Positions 10,988-21,800 of a stretch of 64,000 nucleotides of DNA are shown here, piece by piece (the first letter of the stretch is position 1; each line of letters begins with the position of its first letter). Position numbers and translations under genes: made by a program. Source of the stretch: Branchiostoma lanceolatum. Its lineage: Eukaryota > Chordata > Leptocardii > Amphioxiformes > Branchiostomatidae. The notes under the pieces were generated by a model, which saw only the letters and a list, made by a program, of their open reading frames with translations, was not told the origin of the DNA and did not search any database. The stretch spans positions 9,749,424 to 9,813,423 of the forward strand of contig NC_089732.1 of the NCBI RefSeq assembly GCF_035083965.1, given 5' to 3'.

Positions 10988-11176
10988 TATGGAATAGAAC
11001 TTACAAACTTTTCCAAACAAGAGTTTCCCGTCTTTAGTTAGCGGATAGAACCCGCTTAATAATGCAATTCTAAACGTTCTTAAGAAACGCTCTTAGCTAT
11101 GATTTTCAGGGTATAAGAGCTGAAAACAGTGTAAACTAGAAAGTGTGTTAGGACATTATATACAATGCCCTCGTTC
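10988..11176 (+). repeat. Direct repeat R1, ~190 bp
   Basis: Matches 12383-12585 in the same orientation with several substitutions and small indels. Shared runs include CATTATATACAATGCC and TAGTTAGCGG versus TAGTTGGCGG. It separates the forward and inverted satellite blocks. Confidence 0.8.
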
Positions 11177-12382
11177 TATTGACGCAATGTCAACCTTGCC
11201 TTCTTAAACCCCCGTCACAAATCAAGAATTCAGCTCGGCTGACGTGTCGGCGAGCTCCAAATGGGTATTTTCGGCCGAAGGACGGCCGACGTTCTGTCGA
11301 TTATGCGGGCTTCGGTCAATTTTTAGAAATCAAATTGATCCAAATATGCTCGGGCGATTTTGAAATTCGGCGAGCTTTGGGCAATTTACGAATTCGGCCG
11401 ACGCTCGCATGAATATTGACGCCGGCTTAAGGGCGTGTGTACACCCATATAGACACGGGCGTCAAAGTAAAAGTTTTCATTTTAGAATTGGGTCTTTCCA
11501 TTGACCCAATTTCAACCTTGGCTTCTCAGGGCCGTGTGTACTCCCATATATGCACGGACGTCAAACGGAAAAGTTTTCATTTTAGAATTGGGTCATTCCA
11601 TTGACCCAATTTCAACCTTGGCTTCTCAGGGCCGTGTGTACTCCCATATAGACACGGACGTCAAACGGAAAAGTCTTTGATTATAGAATTGGGTCATTCC
11701 ATCGACCCAATGTCAACCTTGGCTTCTCAAGGGCATCTGTACTCCAATATAGGCACGGACGTCAAACGGAAAAGTACTTTATTTTAGAATTGGGTCTTTC
11801 CATTGACCCAATTTTCAACCTTGGCTTCTCAAGGGCGTGTGTACACCCATATAGGCACGGACGTAAAACAGAATAGTTTTCATTTGAGAATTGGGTCATT
11901 TCATTGACCCAATTTTCAACCTTCATTCTCAAGGGCGTGTGTTCACCAATATAGGCACGAGCGTCAAACGTAAAAGTTTTCATTTTAGAATTGGGTCATT
12001 CCATCGACCCAATTTCAACCTTGCTTTCTCAAGGTCGTGTGTACAACAATGTAGGCACGGACGTAGGACGGAAAGTTTTCCTTTTAGAATTGGGTCATTA
12101 ATAATTCCATTGACCCAATATTAACCTCGCCTTCTCAAGGGCGTGTATACACCCATATAGGCACGGACGTAGGGCGGAAAGTTTTCCTTTTAGAATTGGG
12201 TCATTTCATTGACCCAATTTCAACCTTGCTTTCTCAAGGGCGTGTGTATACCCATATAGGCACAGGTGTCAAACGAAAAGTTTTCATTTTAGAATTGGGT
12301 CATACCCAATTTTAACCTTGCCTTCTGAAGGGCGTGTGTACACCCATATAGGCACAGACGTGAAACGGAAAAGTATTTTAAG
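11177..12382 (-). repeat. ~100-bp hairpin satellite, inverted block
   Basis: About ten units of the same satellite on the opposite strand (TTGACCCAATTTCAACCTTG, GGGCGTGTGTACACCCATAT, GGCACGGACGT). The first unit is split by a TTAA-flanked element at 11208-11426. Each junction keeps the ATTGGGTCA/TGACCCAAT palindrome, though one unit near 12295 is shortened. Confidence 0.93.
11208..11426 (+). mobile_element. TTAA-flanked MITE (piggyBac-like) inside the satellite
   Basis: 219 bp between TTAA at 11204-11207 and TTAA at 11427-11430. The ends ACCCCCGTCA and TGACGCCGGC form an imperfect inverted repeat (7 of 10). Removing the insert and one TTAA restores an ordinary unit (CCTTGCCTTC + TTAAGGGCGTG; other units read CTCAAGGGCG). 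The interior is rich in TTCGGC/CGAGCT motifs, unlike the satellite. Confidence 0.78.
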
Positions 12383-12585
12383 TATGTTATAGAACACTTA
12401 CGAAGTTTTGCTAAAGAACAGTATCAAGCCTGTATTTAGTTGGCGGGTATAACCCGTTTGATAATGCAATCTTAACGTTGTCCATGGAACGATTTTCAGT
12501 TATAATTCGGAGGGTATAAAAGCCAAAAATTTTAACAGTATAAGTAGAAAGTGTGCCAGAACATTATATACAATGCCATCGTTAA
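12383..12585 (+). repeat. Direct repeat R2, ~200 bp
   Basis: Second copy of R1 (10988-11176), following the inverted satellite block. Same orientation as R1 although the satellite blocks they follow are opposite. Confidence 0.8.
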
Positions 12586-12911
12586 CGTTACTTTAAAACG
12601 TGTACTACAGTGGGCCGCCTCCTTGCGCGCTTCCCGCCCGAACACAGTCAACTGTCATCAGAATCAACACGAAACATTTCTTTTGCTTTGTCTTGCCAGT
12701 ATTCTGCCGTCACGCTGAGTGTGACCCGGAAACAGTGGAGTGTCGCCCTCAAACTGCATGCCGCGAAACCCCCATATGGTGCGTTCTTGGTCCGGAGTGT
12801 AATACTTAAACCATAGGGAAAACCTTGGAAAATGTGTCATCTATAACTCGAGAAATCTTGCTTCTTGGAGAAGTTTAGATACCCCGCTTTATTGCAGGGG
12901 CTTGAGGAACG
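12586..12911. other. Spacer between satellite locus and right arm
   Basis: GC-richer mixed sequence with overlapping short open frames and no recognisable domain. I see no gene. Confidence 0.3.
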
Positions 12912-13015
12912 TCTTGACATTACGAGGACACATTTATATGCATGATTTGGCCTTTCGTTCGAGGACTATTGAGTTTTTACGTGACCATGTCTTGTGCCTC
13001 AAATCGGCGCGTAAC
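12912..13015 (+). repeat. Right arm of 104-bp inverted repeat, copy of orphan exon 1
   Basis: Inverted copy of 7719-7822, including the leader and the start codon (ATG at 12987-12989) with its first codons, MSCASNRRVT. The copy stops at GCGCGTAAC. Beyond it the frame runs into unrelated sequence and ends without a donor, so this is not a working gene. Confidence 0.85.
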
Positions 13016-14998
13016 ATCTGTATGGCGGCGGCCATATTGGAAAGTACCACTTTTCTACAGGGTGTTCCAAATGATCAAACAATTTTTTTCTAATTAAAAA
13101 AAAAGATAGACTACATGTTACAAAAAGGCGATTTCAAAATTTCACCATCTTTAATGTTTTTGTTATGATTTAAACATATCTACTTTCCAATATTAGTCAA
13201 GCTGTATAGAAATGGTTGATCTAAAAAAAAACTTTGCAATTGTAACGTTAATTCTGCTGTATTTTGTGCGTGTATAAGTTCAATAATGGGTAGTCACAGA
13301 CATATTTCATACTATATTTACAAAATTTTAATGCCTACAAGTCAGCGTAATGAGTTACACGGTTCAAAATACATTGTAAGCTACTAAAATTGACGAGCAC
13401 AAGAGCATGTTTACAAAGTAGGTCTACTTAATAATTAATGCTGTCTCATGTATGTAGTTTATGTTGTAACTGTAGACTTTGCTTATCATGTATTATTGCA
13501 TAACTGGTATGTAACATTGGAATCGTAGCACATACAGGTAACATTCTATCAGGCACTTTCTTCTTCAACATCTAATCTTAACCATCTTTCTGCCATGGGT
13601 ACATCTATGCAACAACTATGTGTCAGTTACATCTTGAGCAGCGGGGAGAGGGTTAACATTCGTTATCCGACCGTCATATGATCACAAGGCATTTTGGGGA
13701 CAGTTGTGCATATGTTAAACAAATTTCAGCTGTCATTTTACAGAAAAGGCTGTCTTAGATCCTTGTCTGTAGTTGATTCTGTCGATGCCTGCATGAAAAT
13801 TTTCCAACATCAAAATCACAAGACAACATATGCATAAAGTGACTGCACCAGATAAGATTTTCTCAGTGTTTAGAACAACATAAACATGTTTCTACAATGT
13901 TCTGTGTACATCGACTTTAGCCTTGCTCCATTTCATACATGGGCACAGAAAAGAGATAATACAATCACCAATTGTAGCAGGTTGCAACAAATTAAGAGAT
14001 ATATTTTGTAAAACTGCCAAAGACCAAGAGAATATTTTGCACATTTGTCCTCATGATTGCCATGGAACTGTGCAAAAAATATGCATGTGTGCCAAAGACC
14101 AAATGCAAAAAGAACTGTAGTCATTTTCTTTGCCCTCTCCCATCAAAGGATTCCAAAGAATTATTTCTGTGTGACCTTTGGCTTAAAAAACTACAACCAG
14201 AGATGCTTTTATATTGGCAAGGATTGCAAAAGACCTTTCTTTCAACAAGTGACAGCATAATTCATTATTTCCAGATAATGCTATCCATCATATCAAGCTT
14301 GTGTTGCAACTGTTAAGGAATGCACCAATCAGAGAAGCTTTTACGTTTACCAGGATTGCGAAATAATTTTCTTCCAATCAACAAGACAACAACATTGTTA
14401 CACTGGCACTTCAGCTAGGTGTTACACGAAATAGCTACACACCTACTATGCAATAACATATTATGTACAAGAATACTTGGTCACTATCCTCCAAAAATCT
14501 GTATTCTAACAGTTTAATTTCTGAAAAATATCTAAAGAATTCATTAAGTGCAGCAAGCTTATGAAATATTCCCAGTTTAGCTCTACAACTAAACCAAGTG
14601 TCTAACATATATATAAATGGCAGTTGTTTCTTCGTGCCTACAACTATGGAATGAAATCATCTTGATAACATAAGCAGTCTTAGGGGCAACATCTCTCAGA
14701 TAAATCTAGTACATGTATGAGTTAGCTACAAAGTTATTGTTCCCCACTGATTCATATGCAAGCTAGCATAGACGAGAGCAGTCCCGAAACCTGGTAACTA
14801 GACTAAATATAACTGTACAGGATTATAGTAATCAATATAAACAGATTTCCACATCAGTTGGTGCCATGATCACAAGGAGTTAGCTGGATATTCCCTATAT
14901 AATGTTAAAACACTACTCTATACATTTACAGAGTACAGAAAAAAATTGGTCAAAAATCCCGTCTCTATCGTTCTTCAAAATATATCTTCTTCTTCTGA
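13016..14998. other. AT-rich stretch, no coding exon seen
   Basis: No supported exon on either strand. Part of it may be the distal 3'UTR of BTB-ZF gene A, whose stop is at 15513, but I found no decisive polyadenylation signal. Confidence 0.3.
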
Positions 14999-15231
14999 GG
15001 CCACACCAATTTACATCCCTGGTTCTCGTACATTTCAAAGTAAACATTTAGCAGGCGATGACAACAGAAGGTTGGGAGGAAAACTTATATCTTACTACAT
15101 GACTTCATGTATATTCACTCTCTGAACCTGTGTATACCTTTGCACAGTCCTCAGACTCTGTTTTCAAGTTATATTTCAATCTAGCGTTATGTTTTCAAAT
15201 CCGAGAACCAGCAAATGAAATTTCTGTGGCC
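14999..15231 (+). mobile_element. TIR element GGCCACA...TGTGGCC
   Basis: Left end GGCCACACCAATTTACAT and right end reverse complement GGCCACAGAAATTTCATT. Both are followed by CTGGTTCTCG. About 230 bp, non-coding. The ends resemble the TTA-flanked element at 35564-35791. It lies in the likely 3'UTR of gene A. Confidence 0.6.
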
Positions 15232-15317
15232 TTATGACTTCTTCTAAATTTGGTCTGCATGACATGGCCTGCCGTAAACAACATGAGTGCACAAAAGAAC
15301 GTTCCTGTTTTATGCTG

Positions 15318-15479
15318 CGGTCCAATTTCCAATCCAAGGCACAGCCGGGCAGCTTGTGGGACCGAAAGATATGACACAAAAGACACAAAACATTACTCCT
15401 AGCTATACAATATGTATTGTCTTGCATTTTTTTGTTTTTGCAAGCAGCCCAGTCGGGCCCCGGATTTGAAATGGGACCG
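15318..15479 (+). mobile_element. Foldback MITE with ~39-bp inverted ends
   Basis: Left CGGTCCAATTTCCAATCC and right reverse complement CGGTCCCATTTCAAATCC. The similarity extends to GGGCAGCTTG / GGGCTGCTTG. The whole 162 bp can fold into a long hairpin 30 bp downstream of the gene A stop codon. Confidence 0.7.
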
Positions 15480-15512
15480 AAGCATTACATGGGTAACCAC
15501 TAGGTTCCAGTT

Positions 15513-15860
15513 TTACATGGGTAACCTCTCCACATTTTCTGGCTGCATGTGCATCCTGTCGTCCGGTGCCACAGACACCGAGACGGGGATGTGCAGCCTC
15601 TGCGCCTCCTCCGCCGTGATGTGGATCCGCTCGTCCGCGGACGGGTTAAACATGAGCTGCGGGATCATCTGGGGCACAAAGTTTCCCGGGTAGGTGGACA
15701 CCGCCACCTGTGTGGGCTGGACGGGCGCCGGCCTGACGATGTGTTCGGTTTGTACGCCGAGGGACTGGAGCTCGTGGACGTCAATGGTTCTGGAGAGCTG
15801 CGCGGATGCGGACTCAGCCTCCTGTAGCGCCTGCTGCCACTGCTGCGCCATGTCCTGCTC
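15513..15860 (-). CDS. Gene A terminal exon: C-terminal domain
   Basis: 116 codons including TAA. Gln-rich start (QQWQQALQEAESASAQ), then SRTIDVHELQSLGVQ, a Pro-rich segment and PQLMFNPSADE. The two motifs recur in gene B. Confidence 0.9.
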   Translation of the reverse strand, partial: EQDMAQQWQQALQEAESASAQLSRTIDVHELQSLGVQTEHIVRPAPVQPTQVAVSTYPGNFVPQMIPQLMFNPSADERIHITAEEAQRLHIPVSVSVAPDDRMHMQPENVERLPM

Positions 15861-18800
15861 CTGGGGAGGGGGAGAATGAGACATTTGTACACATTAACAG
15901 CTTTTGTCTTATCATGAAGCTACCAAAAGGATATAGTGCAAGTACAATGTTTGTCCAGCAGACAACAGATATGTTTGATGCTAGGTCTAGGAAAGTGCGT
16001 TATTCATTTATAAATAGAACATTTAACACCCATAACAGAGCAATAAAATGTATTTTAGAATCTAACTGCCCCTACTGGAACACTTCTTCAAGAAATGTCT
16101 ATGAGTTATATCTAGTCAAGTCAAGTCAAGTTATGTTTTTCTCAAGTAATTAGGTATAATTATCTATGTCAAATGTTATGTGTTTAGTCTATTTGTATGT
16201 ATGTCTGTTTTATGTTACTAGTATGGGGCAATGTAACTGAGATTCAGAAATCCATTCATGACTTCCTAAGTTATTCTGTTCAGCAAAGTACAAACACAAA
16301 CCAGTCAACACTGACAAAAGACATAAGCTTCTTGCAAAATCTAGAATTAACAAACAATTAAGAATCAGACGTCGCTACAGTGCCATACCTGCTTTGCCAC
16401 TGCAGGTTGTGTGCGCGGCTTACGCGTACGTGAAACTGTGGTGACGCGGCCCTTTTCGTGTTGTTTGACGTGGTCCTTCAGCTTGTCCGACCGAGTGTAG
16501 CCTTTCCCGCACAGAGTACAGTGGTAGGGAAAGTCCCCTGTACCAATAAACAACACAAGTTTTAATAAACATTTGTATTTCTACATCTGATTCAGTTGAC
16601 ATTTGAACTAAAAGTCTCTGTGTGAATCACATTTCCAAATTCCCACTGTCTATAAACATATATGGTTCTAATACATACACAATTCTGAGTAAAAAATATT
16701 CTAAAAAATCTTAGTTGATCACTGCAAAGTGCACTAAATTGATATCATTACATTTTCAAATTGAAGGTTAAGGTTGAGGTAAGCACATTTTGGCTTATCA
16801 ATTTGGACCTAAACTTTAACACTTTTCATACAGGGTAGGCTATCCTTAAAGTAAATGAGTTAGGGTAGGCTATCCTTAAAGTAAATGAGTTGTTCTCAAC
16901 AAGAGACATGTTATGTACATATAACAAACAAGCCAAGATTTTGGTGACTCAACCAAGGATAATATCCCTTCTATAGTTTCCAAATGTTGTGTCGAAAATG
17001 ATATCTTATGCAACGGGAAAAATTATGATGTAACGTTTACTAAACATCCAACAGAATTCTTGATCAAAGTTAATCAAAGTTAATCAAGGATAGAAACACT
17101 CAAAGGTGGAACCACTGCATTTGTTCAAACATTTCTACAGCTGCAGCTGTAGGTTCTTGCCACCTGCAGCCTTACCTGTATGGATGCGCCGGTGCCTCTT
17201 AAGATGGTACGGGTCCTTGAAGTTCATTCCACAGTCGTCGCACCTACAGAAACACAGGCATGGTTTCAACTACAGTACCGGAACAAGTCACAAGATGAGC
17301 CCTCTCACCTGAATGTATGCGCCGATGACGCTTCAGCGAGTTAAGGTCTTTGAACGTCAACTCACATTCCTGACACCTGAGCAAAGGAAAAACATGCTGC
17401 CAGTACAACACATCTGGACACACTCGGCAAAAAATCCCTCAAAGTCAGACTATGTTACCAGTTAACCACACAGCAAGAGATGAGAAAAGTGTGTGACAGA
17501 TACTGTTTGGTATGGTTGCATGCTAAAGTGGGTAGATACTCATTTGGAACTAAGGAACAAATTAATTCTGGGACAATCAAGGGTATTTCTTTCATATCTG
17601 TATCTGTGTAGCCGGTATAACCGCCCTACGGTGTAATACCCCAGCTCCGCAGGCAAAGCAGCAGCTGGTCATATTACACTAAACGACCTGTCATACCTAA
17701 TTTTTGCACATAATACAAGCTACGCGTGATAATTCCTTAGATTTAGGCACTATATTTTGTACCCACCTATGGGGCCTTTCATCTGAGTGCGTCCTGCGAT
17801 GAGAGTACATCTGAGACGACATGGCGAATCGTGAGCCGCACACGTCGCACATGTACGGCTTCTCCCCCGTGTGGGTGCGGATGTGCCGCACCAGGTCCGT
17901 CTTCCCCCAGAATCCCTTCTGGCAGTACTTGCAGGTGAAGGGTCGCACGCCGCCGTGCTTGCGTACGTGCATGTCCAGCCCCGCCTTGGTGCGATGCCTC
18001 TTCCCGCACTCCTGGCACTGGTACGGCATCTCACCTGGTGGGGCACAGGGTTTTCCACAAATGACCACAAATGAACTTCTAAATCTTATAACTGAGAAAT
18101 GTGTAACCTTCTTCCATAAAAAGCCAAAGTTGTGTACACGAAAACCACCTACAAAAAAAACTGCAATAATACAATAAAGTAAGATGCTTGAAATTCTTAA
18201 GCCTTTGTTTGTAAAATTTATAAGAAAAATAGAAAATAAAAACGAATTAACAGTGTATAATTATAAACAGTAGTCATTGCAAGCATCAGTTTAGCAACAC
18301 CTTTAAAATCGCATAAAATACACAAGACCATGTTCTGTAGATAACATCTTTTAGTTTCAAAGTGTGTGCATGTAGTTGTCAGATTATGAAAGATTATGGA
18401 ATATTTGGAATCTTATGAATGCAGCATGCTCGATATTCCCTGTAGAATACTTGACAATCTGGTCTTTTACTTTAATCAGGACGCCAGCAAAGGCTGTCAA
18501 GCCGAGAAAACGTCTGAACACAGTACCTGTGTGGATCCTCCGATGGAACTTGTACGCCGTTCCGTAGGCGAACTGTTGTCCGCAGAACTCGCAGACGTAT
18601 GGCTTCTCCCCGGTGTGCTTGCGCGTGTGGATGCGCAGGTTGTTGGGGTGGGCAAACTTCATGTCGCAGTAGGTACACGGGAAGGGCTTCTCGCCCGTGT
18701 GTTTGCGGATGTGTTCCTTCAGTCGGCCCGCCTCCACAAACTTCATGTTGCAGTACTCACACTCGTGCAAATTCTCTCCTGGATAAACACAGAGAAAGCC

Positions 18801-21800
18801 ACACCTTTAGTACATAAAATATTTCACAGTACTTGTTGCAGTTCTCGCACTTGTGCAAGCTCTGTCCTGGATACACACAAAAGAAAAGCCTCACCTTCAA
18901 CACCTGAAACATCCCACTCACTACACTTATCTACACGGGTTTGCTCCAGTGTGCAATGGCTAAATTACATGTATATCTGTTCTACGTTGATACGTTGAAA
19001 ATGAAAGTTAGACATACAATACAAAAGTTACTGACGATAGTGGATGCTATGATCTGAACATCTGACAATTTACACAATCTATCCAGTTGCTTTGACTATA
19101 ACTTTTGAATTGTGTATAATCTGTTCTGGAGTCCACATTCACATGGCTGAGAAATAGGCTGGCAACCCTTCCCTGAATTCCAATTGTGTAAGTTTTAGTT
19201 ATTTACATTTCCTTCAATTTATCATGCAAATGGACTCCAATTAGAAGAGTACTTCTCTATGTAACACAAACTTGCAGCATTATGTGCCATTAGGCTCAAA
19301 AGGAGGCAATCAAACATTACCTGTATGTCGTTTCTGGTGCGTGTTGAGCAGGTCCTCTGCGATGAACTGAGCACCACAGATCTCACACTGGAAGGGTTTG
19401 ATGCCGGAGTGCTTCATCTTGTGTCGGTTCAACTTCCACACATCCTTAAAGGGCTTGTCGCACTCGTCACACTTGTACATCGCCTCTCCGGACTGAAGAT
19501 GCATTTCTGGAAATAGCCAAGCGAGGTGTTAGAGGAGAGCCACATCTTGAGCATGTTAAAACTGCAAACTTCTAGATAAGAATAGGGGTTCATCTGATTC
19601 TCAGTGGTAAGTGGATCAACCCTATAAGTCTAGTCTTATGCAGCTTGTTTTACTGTTGCGTTATGGTGTGTTAACTTATGCCTGAAGGGGCCTAATAGTT
19701 TCTTTGTCAAATTTTTATTTCTTCATTAAAAAATGAGGGTGTCAGAATGATCAAGCTTTTCCAGAAGATTATGTAAATGATAAAGAAAATGACGTCCATA
19801 TTCATGTATACAGTCATTATGTCAGGAATAATATGATACTCTTTCAGATGACAGTTTTATTGGGAAATTTCCTCTTGACGTGTGTAAAAGAGTAAGTTTT
19901 CAATTTGGAGAAAGACACTCGAGGTTCAAATCAAACCTAAATCCATGTATAGTAATTCGATAAATAGAAAAGTTGACTCACTTTGCACATGTCGGATAAG
20001 TTCAGGGGTCCTGACGAACAGCTCATTGCACAGTTTGCAGCGGCAGTTCTTGTCCTTAGAGTTCTTCTTAATGGTATGGTCCGTTTTCAGGTGCTGGGTT
20101 AGCATGGACACTGTTCCAAAACACTGCAGGAGGTAGACACATGGAAATATTTGAAACAAATTCAGCCCTTTTCTGACAGAAAAAAGCCTTACACAGAAAT
20201 CTTACTTAGGGCTCTAGCCAGCTTAAATTTTTCCCACGTCATCCCAATCCCTACCAACTGAAAGACTTAATTGTTTGATCCTTTGTTTATTCATGAGAAG
20301 CTCACTACAACGATCCTACATTGAATCACTTTTTTCAGTCATTGTGTACAAATTTTCATCATTTCATTCAAATTTGAACATTTCGAAATCCTAACCTACC
20401 GATTTTTGTCCGTCAAAGTTGACAGAATGGTATTACAATCTGTCAGGCAAACATACATGTAGCAAAAGTCTATAAAAATTCTACTGGGCTATCAATCGAC
20501 CAATCAATCAATCAATTAATCAACCAATCGATGAGTCTTTATTGTTTTACCTTGTCCTCACAGATGTTACACTGAAAGACCTCCTGTTTTTCCAGCTCGT
20601 GCAGACGTTGGTGGCGGATGAAGTGGCCCTGCTGGGCGAACTTCTGATGACAAACCTCGCACTCAAACGGCTTCTCGTCCGTGTGCTTGTTCTTCTGATG
20701 CTGCATCAGGTTCCCATACGTTGTGCAGACCTGGAGTGGGGCGGGGTATACAGTTAAATCTGTATTGATCACCTATGCATAAGGACCCATGGCCATTGTG
20801 GCCACTTTTTTGGTGGTGCTTTAGACTTTTTTCCACATTGACCCAGGCCCTAACAATCCTATCCCTTGAGTGGTCACTATGAGTATCAGTGTTCTCGCCA
20901 GGCCTTTTCAGCATAGGGGCCCCCTATGCTGTGATTTGGACCCCCTATGCTGTGATCTGGACCCCTATGCTGTGTTTCAACCAGCATAGGGGTGTTTCTT
21001 TCTGGGAAGAACCTTGTGACCCTTCATAAATCTTATAAAAAGTTCATGTTTGGCTTAAGAATGAGGCTGTGACAGAGGAAAAACTCTACTTCACAAAATT
21101 TATCCCTTAAAATGCATGAAATAATGTCTCATTGGGTTATGAATTTACAAATTTTCCGGGGGAACATACCGGACTCCCTACTCTGGTTATGTCTTCGGCA
21201 CTCCACGCGTGACTTGCACCGCGTAAAGTTGGCCTTCTGTACCTGACCCCTATGCTGTGAAAAAATTCTGGTGAGAACACTGGAGTATGAATAGGTTTGA
21301 CTATTCTTTGAGGGCTTGTCCAAGAATACCTTGTGGGTACACACATGGCACAAACAACTTTGCCATCAGTCATTAAAGTTTAAACATTAGTTGGGGATAG
21401 TACAGTAACACATTTGTGGAAGGAATATGATGCCTTCTAAAATTTAAAAAATTGTGTTTTCTTATGACAATTTTTGCTGAAAATCATCACAGCAAATATC
21501 AATACTGATGGTGATAAGCTAGTCTGGTAAGTTGGTAACATCAATAGTGTTTTGTAGAAAAGTGCTAATTTTTCTTGCCACTCAAAAATCACAACATATT
21601 GACTGTTGCTAGATGAAAACATTCCCCAAAGTTTACCTTGCCACAGTCATTGCAGGTGTGGGTCTCAGTTGACAGCCGTTGTCTCCTGCGGCGCGGGAGG
21701 GGGGCAGTGGGCGTGGCCTCGGGCGTGGCAGTCTCCGCTGGCTCTGTCCGTCTTCTCTTCAACTCAGGTTTTACGTCATCACCTGTGCAATCCAGGTGCA

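Noticed and set aside
8333..12382. Regular repeats suggesting a CRISPR array
   Set aside because: Units are contiguous with no unique spacers, the inverted block breaks the pattern, and the genome is eukaryotic.
17697..18068. Single-exon zinc-finger gene in the long minus-strand frame
   Set aside because: Ends of the frame are intronic. Splice sites at 18034 and 17767 link the fingers to the larger gene A model with matching phases.
18396..18998. 200-aa plus-strand open frame across gene A fingers
   Set aside because: Antisense shadow of the zinc-finger exon 18527-18778; contains no domain and spans introns.
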